This document shows, one piece after another, positions 55,905 to 64,000 of a stretch of 64,000 bases of DNA. Source of the DNA: Lutraria lutraria (Eukaryota > Mollusca > Bivalvia > Venerida > Mactridae); the NCBI GenBank assembly GCA_964023205.1, contig OZ026839.1, forward strand, positions 17,390,386-17,454,385, read 5' to 3'. The notes below the pieces were generated by a model that was given only the letters and a program-made list of their open reading frames with translations, made no database searches and had not been told where the DNA came from. The position numbers and the translations under genes were made by a program. Numbering within the stretch: position 1 is the stretch's first letter; every line of letters starts with the position of its first letter.

Positions 55905-58710
55905 TATATCATTGTTTGATAAGTGTGAGTCCACTATAATACGTTGTTCTATATATAATTGTTTGATAAGTGTGGGTCCACTAAATGCTGTTCTATATAT
56001 AATTGTTTGATAAGGGTGAGCCCACTATAATACGCTGTTCTATATATAATTGTTTGATAAGTGTGAGTCCACTAAAATACGCTGTTCTATATATAATTGT
56101 TTGATAAGTGTGAGTCCACTAAAATACGCTGTTCTATATATAATTGTTTGATAAGTGTGAGTCCACTAAAATACGCTGTTCTATATATAATTGTTTGATA
56201 AGTGTGAGTCCACTAAAATACGCTGTTCTATATAGAATTGTTTGATAAGTGTGAGTCCACTAAAATACGCTGTTCTATATATAATTGTTTGATAAGTGTG
56301 AGTCCACTAAAATACGCTGTTCTATATATAATTGTTTGATAAGTGTGAGCCCACTAAACGCTGTTCTATATAGAATTGTTTGATAAGTGTGAGTCCACTA
56401 AAATACGCTGTTCTATATATAATTGTTTGATAAGTGTGAGTCCACTAAACGCTGTTCTATATAGAATTGTTTGATAAGTGTGAGTCCACTAAACGCTGTT
56501 CTATATAGAATTGTTTGATAAGTGTGAGTCCACTAAACGCTGTTCTATATAGAATTGTTTGATAAGTGTGAGTCCACTAAACGCTGTTCTATATAGAATT
56601 GTTTGATAAGTGTGAGTCCACTAAACGCTGTTCTATATATAATTGTTTGATAAGTGTGAGTCCACTAAAATACGCTGTTCTATATATAATTGTTTGATAA
56701 GTGTGAGTCCACTAAACGCTGTTCTATATAGAATTGTTTGATAAGTGTGAGTCCACTAAAATACGCTGTTCTATATATAATTGTTTGATAAGTGTGAGTC
56801 CACTAAACGCTGTTCTATATAGAATTGTTTGATAAGTGTGAGTCCACTAAAATACGCTGTTCTATATATAATTGTTTGATAAGTGTGAGTCCACTAAACG
56901 CTGTTCTATATAGAATTGTTTGATAAGTGTGAGTCCACTAAACGCTGTTCTATATAGAATTGTTTGATAAGTGTGAGTCCACTAAACGCTGTTCTATATA
57001 GAATTGTTTGATAAGTGTGAGTCCACTAAACGCTGTTCTATATAGAATTGTTTGATAAGTGTGAGTCCACTAAACGCTGTTCTATATATAATTGTTTGAT
57101 AAGTGTGAGTCCACTAAAATACGCTGTTCTATATATAATTGTTTGATAAGTGTGAGTCCACTAAACGCTGTTCTATATAGAATTGTTTGATAAGTGTGAG
57201 TCCACTAAAATACGCTGTTCTATATATAATTGTTTGATAAGTGTGAGTCCACTAAACGCTGTTCTATATAGAATTGTTTGATAAGTGTGAGTCCACTAAA
57301 ATACGCTGTTCTATATATAATTGTTTGATAAGTGTGAGTCCACTAAACGCTGTTCTATATAGAATTGTTTGATAAGTGTGAGTCCACTAAACGCTGTTCT
57401 ATATAGAATTGTTTGATAAGTGTGAGTCCACTAAACGCTGTTCTATATAGAATTGTTTGATAAGTGTGAGTCCACTAAAATACGCTGTTCTATATATAAT
57501 TGTTTGATAAGTGTGAGTCCACTAAACGCTGTTCTATATAGAATTGTTTGATAAGTGTGAGTCCACTAAACGCTGTTCTATATAGAATTGTTTGATAAGT
57601 GTGAGTCCACTAAAATACGCTGTTCTATATAGAATTGTTTGATAAGTGTGAGTCCACTAAAATACGCTGTTCTATATATAATTGTTTGATAAGTGTGGGT
57701 CCACTAAACGCTGTTCTATATAGAATTGTTTGATAAGTGTGAGTCCACTAAAATACGCTGTTCTATATATAATTGTTTGATAAGTGTGGGTCCACTAAAC
57801 GCTGTTCTATATAGAATTGTTTGATAAGTGTGAGTCCACTAAACGCTGTTCTATATAGAATTGTTTGATAAGTGTGAGTCCACTAAAATACGCTGTTCTA
57901 TATATAATTGTTTGATAAGTGTGAGTCCACTAAACGCAGTTCTATATAGAATTTTTTGATAAGTGTGAGTCCACTAAACGCTGTTCTATATAGAATTGTT
58001 TGATAAGTGTGAGTCCACTAAAATACGCTGTTCTATATATAATTGTTTGATAAGTGTGAGTCCACTAAACGCTGTTCTATATATAATTGTTTGATAAGTG
58101 TGAGTCCACTAAACGCTGTTCTATATATAATTGTTTGATAAGTGTGAGTCCACTAAACGTTGTTCTATATAGAATTGTTTGATAAGTGTGAGTCCACTAA
58201 ACGTTGTTCTATATAGAATTGTTTGATAAGTGTGAGTCCACTTAACGCTGTTCTATATAGAATTGTTTGATAAGTGTGAGTCCACTAAACGCTGTTCTAT
58301 ATAGAATTGTTTGATAAGTGTGAGTCCACTAAACGCTGTTCTATATAGAATTGTTTGATAAGTGTGAGTCCACTAAAATACGCTGTTCTATATATAATTG
58401 TTTGATAAGTGTGAGTCCACTAAACGCTGTTCTATATAGAATTGTTTGATAAGTGTGAGTCCACTAAAATACGCTGTTCTATATATAATTGTTTGATAAG
58501 TGTGAGTCCACTAAACGCTGTTCTATATAGAATTGTTTGATAAGTGTGAGTCCACTAAAATACGCTGTTCTATATATAATTGTTTGATAAGTGTGAGTCC
58601 ACTAAACGTTGTTCTATATATAATTGTTTGATAAGTGTGAGTCCACTAAACGTTGTTCTATATAGAATTGTTTGATAAGTGTGAGTCCACTAAAATACGC
58701 TGTTCTATAT
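55905..58710. repeat. Two-type minisatellite, 44/47-bp monomers (~60 copies)
   Basis: All monomers share AATTGTTTGATAAGTGTGAG and TCCACTAA. The long type (47 bp) has CTAAAATACGCTG followed by TTCTATATATAATT. The short type (44 bp) has CTAAACGCTG followed by TTCTATATAGAATT. The two differences nearly always co-occur. A 10-monomer block is repeated exactly 449 bp apart (56445 and 56894). Confidence 0.95.
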
Positions 58711-58918
58711 ACAATGGTTACTACAATAGTGTTCTTATTGTACGTTCTTTTGAGGTTGTGCTTATGTGTTGTGAGAATTACTGTATTTATTTATATATGT
58801 ATATGTTCATTTTATGATTGCAAATATATTAATGTCAATCTGTCACACTGTAAATATTTGCCATATGGGTCAAAGACCTTCCGGTACTTAATGAAATAAA
58901 CTTTGAAACTTTGAAAAC
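58711..58918 (+). mobile_element. Possible short retroelement 3' end inserted at the array edge
   Basis: 208 bp of non-array sequence ends AATGAAATAAACTTTGAAAC, TTTGAAAAC: a polyadenylation-like AATAAA followed by CTTTGAAA repeats, as in LINE or SINE tails. Degenerate array monomers resume at 58919-58992, so it interrupted the array. Confidence 0.5.
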
Positions 58919-58992
58919 TATATAATTGTTCGATAAGTGTGGGTTTACTTAACGCTGTTCTATATATAATTGTTTGATAAATGTTATTCCAC

Positions 58993-60290
58993 TATAGATC
59001 CATACGCACGTTTGTTGCTTTCAGACTTTCAGTCAGTTAAAATTATTAATTGAATACATAGGTCAAAATTGTAAAACTTGACCGACTTAGTATTTTAGTT
59101 CAAAGTTCTGATAAAATCAATATTGACACAAACAATTTACGTTTTGGCTTAGGTTCGTCTTATACATCATACACATGACAATCGACAACATTTATATAAA
59201 AAAAACGTATACACTGCGTTCCTACAAATTCAAATAAGTCATCATCTCGTTGAAAATGTGTTTTCCTTGCCAATCGAGCAACTTTTGCTGCACAATTTAT
59301 TTGCGCCGATTTCCATATATGGGTAGGGTATATTTTTAATCATTTGATGTGTTGTTTTTTCCACGATGTTCTAGAAACAACTAAGCAAACACTTTAGATA
59401 AAGAGAACTCTTACTTTATTGTAGCAAACTATAAAGAGGATGTAATTAAGGTAACATTTTTTGTTCTAAAGAATACCTTGGAATTAGTCAAAACACGCAA
59501 CATGTTCACACAAACTGAGTACAATTACTCGTGAAATGAAACAAAAGGTATGTCCAGGTAATTCTGTCTACTGTTTTTGTACTGTACCGCTATGCTGAAA
59601 CGTATCGTACTCGTCTACACCAATAACATTTTTCTTACTTTGCCAGGGAACTCTCCTTTCACTTTCAATCTGATGTACTTCCGGAATATTGATAATGTTG
59701 TGGGACAAAAATGTACTCGGACACAAACATCATTTCCTGCAATAGTGTTAGAGCAATTCATTTTACATCTACTTAACCTTTTTATTATTTCCCTCCAGTT
59801 TCGGATCAAATCGTTGTCTTAATGGACGCATAATGTAAGTTTTCATTGGATAAATGGCACCATGCAAGTGTCTGATTGAGATTTATGTAACTGTAAACAT
59901 GTAAATGTTTATAGATTCTATATATAGATCGAACTTGTCACATACATGATAAAATTGATAATCAATTAGTCTAGGATTGGCTAATTATTGTCAAAATTGA
60001 TATCAGAAGAAACAAGATAGGTCTGATGTATTTTTTTAGGGTATTATTTGATACATAATTTGATAGTGTAAATTAAAACTACACTGTACTGTAAAAGTAA
60101 GACTCCATCATACAACATCAATCTACGTTTCTTCTGTTATAAATGACTTATGGCTCATTCATAATTATGTACGACATAACAATTGTTCAATTCGTATAAT
60201 TTTCACCACCAAATACGTTTTCCACTGGCGATGCGAGTAAAAACAGCGTGATTTCAAAATTTTAACATGAATGACACATACTGACCATGT
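58993..60290. other. Intergenic, no gene recognised
   Basis: AT-rich, with short unsupported open frames on both strands. I see no splice-consistent coding segment. Confidence 0.4.
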
Positions 60291-60291
60291 C

Positions 60292-60445
60292 TACTATCAA
60301 CTGTTAAATGTCAACAATTATAACTGTTAAATGTCAACTATCAACTGTTAAATTTCAACTATTAACTGTTAAATGTCAACTATCAACTGTTAAATGGCAA
60401 CCATTAACTGTTAAATGTTAACTATCAACTGTCAAATGTCAAATA
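60292..60445. repeat. Tandem repeat AACTGTTAAATGTCAACTAT (~21 bp x 7)
   Basis: Seven or so diverged units of AACTGTTAAATGTCAACTAT. Each unit contains a short GTTAA / TTAAC-like inverted element. Confidence 0.85.
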
Positions 60446-62454
60446 TTAACGATATTGAAATAAAATGCTTGTAGTCTTGGTCCATTTTAAGGATCACTCG
60501 TGAGATCGAAAAAAATCATTGTAACAAGGATGTTTAGATTCTTATTTACTTTTGAAGAATAATATATTGTCATTCAGTTTTAGTGTGAACAGTCGATGTC
60601 CATGATTTAACTTTTTCGTGAAATCAGTTTTTAGTGATATACCCAAAATCGGTAATTTTCCTAATAACGGCCTTTAAAAGGGGGTATTAGTAGAGAAATT
60701 ACCGAATATTTCAGTAAATATTAACCATATCAATTTAAAAATGTACTGGGTGTATCACAGCCTGAATGTAGAAGAAACTTAAAGCATTAAATGTCAAATA
60801 ATTCCAATTCCTTGACATTGTACTATTTCAAACACTGTGTCATTTACCAAATTAAGATCTATAAAAAGGCTAAAAATAAGGGTTTAAAAATAAACTATAC
60901 AATTTTTACATACTGAAGGAATAAAAGGATTTTGAATGACATTGACTACGCTGAAGTAGGTTAAACATCAATTAAAAATATGACATAAAAAGTATATGTC
61001 CATGTTCATATAACTTATGTGAAATGTCAAGTTAAGTCTCATAGCTTCTTTTTTAGCAAAAACTGGATATTTCTTAGTTAATGACCTATTCCAAGACGAA
61101 ACCACTGCATGTTGCATAAATAACCGCATACGCATTTCAGAAACAATATTGTGATGGACTAGCATGCATTTTGGATAAATATCTTTTAACGTTCATTATG
61201 CCGATCTTGATGAAAACTTACCCCATCCACAGTTTTACAACAGCAAATAATCTAATACAAACATTAAATAGAAATAAACAATGTTTTAAGAACTTTGATT
61301 ATATATTTGCTAACCAGACAGATTATATAATAGTATTCATACACAATTTAACAACCTTTAACTAGTAAATATTGAACGGCATAATGTTTTGTATAGATAT
61401 ACAGACAAACTAAATTGACTGTCGTAATCTGGTCGGATGTCGTGAAAGCAGTAAAATTCGCGATGAAGAAAACGCCGCTTTGAAATTATTCATGTATTCG
61501 CTATATTAAACGATCGAAAATACAATAATTTCAACTTAAAATTTTACGACATGTAGCAAGACTGCTTTGTATCACAAAAGCTCACGAGTGGCCACCCTTA
61601 AGTTTGTTCGTTAATGAGAACATATGGATTAACATTGCTTGTGTACTCTAAACGGTCCCGTACAGTCATCATTTAATTAGGTATCAACAAGACTTAGTCA
61701 ATGAATTCATCAAAAGAATCTCCTGAATAGCACTCACTATACAAACTGCTGGCAAACCAGTTTACTTATTGTCACACTATTAACTCTGTATATAAAATAC
61801 TACGTACGTAAGTGATCGGTCCCAACCGTCAATAAAAGAACATGATATTAGCATTAGTAGTCTTTTTCAAGGACCTAAACTTATCAAGACACCAATAAAC
61901 TACGCATGGCAGGTAAGAGGGAAATAAATATTACAACATCCTGTAAGCTCAAGTTCACTGTGTTGCACATTTTAAAAACTGTGATGTACTATCAATCAAT
62001 CGGTTATCCTCGTAGCTGTCAAGACAGGACACTGTATGATAAAGCTGACGGAAAGCAAACTATAGTTTCATACGGTTCTATACTAGTATACATATTACAG
62101 TGTTAATAACATGTATTTCATTGTTGATGCGCTTTTGCTTATTTCAATCACATACTAGAGTATCTATAACAATTTTGATTTTCTTAAGAATTGTTTTTTG
62201 TCATTTTCTATTTCTCATGGTTTCACCACACTGTTATATACAGTAAAACTTGTGAACAAAGACCAGCCATTTGAAAAACGAAATGTTGCCTCTATCGACA
62301 GGTGGCTTTTATTCGGTGGCCAGTTTTAAGTGACTGCAAACACAGGTTTGGTTGTACATTTCTATTCATATCTTGTTGTTCACGTCTAATTAACAACAGC
62401 ATTAACAACTCATGATTTTGTTCATTCGAACATTTCAAACACCAAGCAATCTAA
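60446..62454. other. Intergenic, no gene recognised
   Basis: Unique-looking AT-rich DNA. The 66-codon frame at 61906 has no recognisable domain or splice support. The 3' UTR of the minus-strand gene ending at 62455 should lie in the upper part. Confidence 0.4.
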
Positions 62455-62837
62455 TCATTTTGTCTTGAGTCCTATTCCTTGACTTTCCACGTGCGATGAA
62501 ATCGTGTGCATCGTGGTTTGTTTTGTTCGTGAGTCTACAGAGCTCATAGGGGTAGTTTGACGATTAAAGCATTTTGTCATGCACTTAACAATCTTGTTAT
62601 TTTCTCCGAATGGATTCCTGAATGCAATTAGTAATATCAAACAACATGATGCGATTTCTTCAAACCTCATGACTGATTGTAAAATCCACCAATCCCATGG
62701 CTGTACATACGTGACGTCACTGTATATTCCAAACTCACTGGATGCTGCGTAAACATGCGTCACTGCGACACTGATCGCCACAATAGATGCAGTAGTTGAT
62801 ATCTTTATAAGACGAATAATTTTCTGATTTTCTGATG
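62455..62837 (-). CDS. Terminal exon of a multi-pass membrane protein (PRRT3/4-like?), 5' partial
   Basis: The reading frame opens after an acceptor (TTTTCAG at 62838-62844 on the minus strand) in phase 1, runs 126 complete codons and ends at the stop at 62455-62457. It begins SENQKIIRLIKIST, followed by a hydrophobic segment, a short loop with a PWDWW motif, and a second hydrophobic segment (ASCCLILLIAF) ending RNPFGENNKIVK. A hydrophilic Ser/Thr/Lys-rich tail follows, ending GLKTK. The layout of two helices closing a polytopic domain with a cytosolic tail resembles the last exon of proline-rich transmembrane proteins 3/4. That identification is from memory of the family and is weak. Earlier exons should lie upstream on the minus strand (higher coordinates), and I could not find them with confidence before the window ends. 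The length (383 bp), phase consistency and composition favour a real exon over a chance frame. Confidence 0.5.
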
Positions 62838-62844
62838 CTGAAAA

Positions 62845-64000
62845 TAGATTATGATGTTAACAGTAATTTCTATAAACCTAATTGATGAATTGACTGATAT
62901 TACTAGGTTATCAGAAGTATTGATTTTTGTCATTTTGGATACCTCATATTGTATGCCGGCATTTTAACTATTTAAACAAACTAGAACTCATGGGAAAAGG
63001 AAACAATAGATCATTATCAATACGTTAGTGTTGCTATTTTATATCGAACACAACAGGCGTAAAGTGACAGCATGTTCTTTTTGTTATATAAACACAGATC
63101 AAACAATATACTAATGTACAATGAAATAGGTATAAAGAAATCAGCGTTTGTAAAAGAAAAAAGTTGCATAAAATTCATTAAAGATGCCTTAGTTTTTGTG
63201 CTCGTTGCTATAAATTGTCTTATTTTGTGGAGACGACCGCACTATTTCAATTATTCGTTTGTTTTATGCCAGTCTTTTAATTAGCCAACCATATCAAATA
63301 TCACAGGTCAATAATCAGTAATTTGTGGAGTTTAATCAGCCAGATTCAAACAATTGACATAATTGAGAAATGTTAAAAAAATGACCTACAAAACACTGCA
63401 AAAAGAAAAATAAATTTGTAAAGAAGACTATGTATAAGATACTTTACCAACGTTTGGCTCACAACGTTTTTACAGCAAATTTGTGACAAACAAAAAATAG
63501 TGCCACTCAATATGCGGTTACGGAGAAAAATAATAAGTTCTAAACCTAAACATATAACCAAAAAATGTACTAAGCTACTCTGTAGGCTTTATTACGCAGT
63601 GTTTTGATTATTACAGATATAAAATGACACATCAGTGCTAGTTTTGTCCCACTAAGTTGCAAATGATGGAGCCGGTGATGATACGTTTAAAAAACTTTAA
63701 AACTGCAGCATAAACTATTTGAAAGAACAAAATTAAGTTGTGCTTTTACGAAATATACACCACGAAAAGAACTAGAATGCAACATGATCATACGTTAAAT
63801 ACCTATGCATAAATAATGCGACACTCGCTTTTTCAAATCCTCCTCTATGTTTTGAGTATCAATGAAAAGATAAATGCCACCATTTAGTTACGGAGGAAAT
63901 ACTTATAGTGTCATCTTCACTATTTTATCCCGAGTCGTCGTATATGCATCATCAATAGACAGACTTGATTTTTTTTTATATTGATAACCATTCAAAAGGT
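62845..64000. other. Presumed intron/upstream part of the minus-strand membrane-protein gene
   Basis: It should be intron if the 62455-62837 exon is real. I looked for hydrophobic exons on the minus strand and found none with convincing splice sites. Confidence 0.35.

Noticed and set aside
55151..55934. Several overlapping minus-strand frames rich in Tyr, Phe, Leu, Cys
   Set aside because: Produced by the 23-24-bp tandem array in different frames; no start, splice or domain support.
55160..58710. CRISPR-like array of regularly spaced repeats
   Set aside because: Units are direct tandem monomers without unique spacers, in a eukaryotic genome.

Overview
The window is eukaryotic, AT-rich and intron-rich, with animal-type split genes. 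Two repeat families point to a bivalve mollusc, probably a heterodont clam: elements that open with AACAAGAGGGCCAAGATGGC, and elements that open with ATACCCCCAGATATG. The species assignment is an inference from my memory of bivalve genomes. I saw no bacterial, phage, CRISPR, tRNA or rRNA feature.

Four genes can be supported. (1) 255-2418, plus strand: the last four coding exons of an LRP/LDL-receptor-type membrane protein, with an EGF-like module, a Ser/Thr-rich stalk, one membrane helix and a tail with NPxY and YxxL sorting motifs. (2) 7228-27865, minus strand: a complete five-exon mitochondrial malonyl-CoA:ACP transacylase (MCAT, 441 aa), in which every splice phase closes. (3) 28279-50769, plus strand: a seven-exon TMEM143-like (DUF3754) mitochondrial membrane protein of about 550 aa. 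(4) 62455-62837, minus strand: the last coding exon of a multi-pass membrane protein, perhaps PRRT3/PRRT4-like. The LRP-like gene and MCAT converge tail to tail. MCAT and TMEM143 diverge head to head, with 413 bp between their start codons, so a shared bidirectional promoter for two mitochondrial proteins is likely.

Most of the window is repeat. Introns of MCAT (8.0 and 9.8 kb) and TMEM143 (10.0 kb) are filled with non-autonomous elements. The dominant class comprises several families (called A to H here). Typical members have subterminal inverted repeats, a core of 130-170 bp tandem units, a 3' hairpin and a tail CTTGTTT (CTAGTT in family B). This is the architecture of Helentron-associated HINE/pearl elements. 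DNA-transposon relics include an 1137-bp hAT copy with an 8-bp target duplication and a remnant BED zinc finger, a pogo/Tc1-like 884-bp element with TA flanks, two TTAA-ended MITEs, a CAGGGCCCT-ended element, a 430-bp foldback and a 0.95-kb family present as an inverted pair 40 kb apart.

Satellite DNA is concentrated in two places. At 33.6-35.6 kb, two unrelated arrays sit between 21-bp inverted repeats and are nested in a family H element. At 55.2-58.7 kb, a 23-24-bp array is followed by a 2.8-kb minisatellite of two co-varying monomer types with a 449-bp higher-order repeat. From 58.9 to 62.4 kb I recognise no gene.
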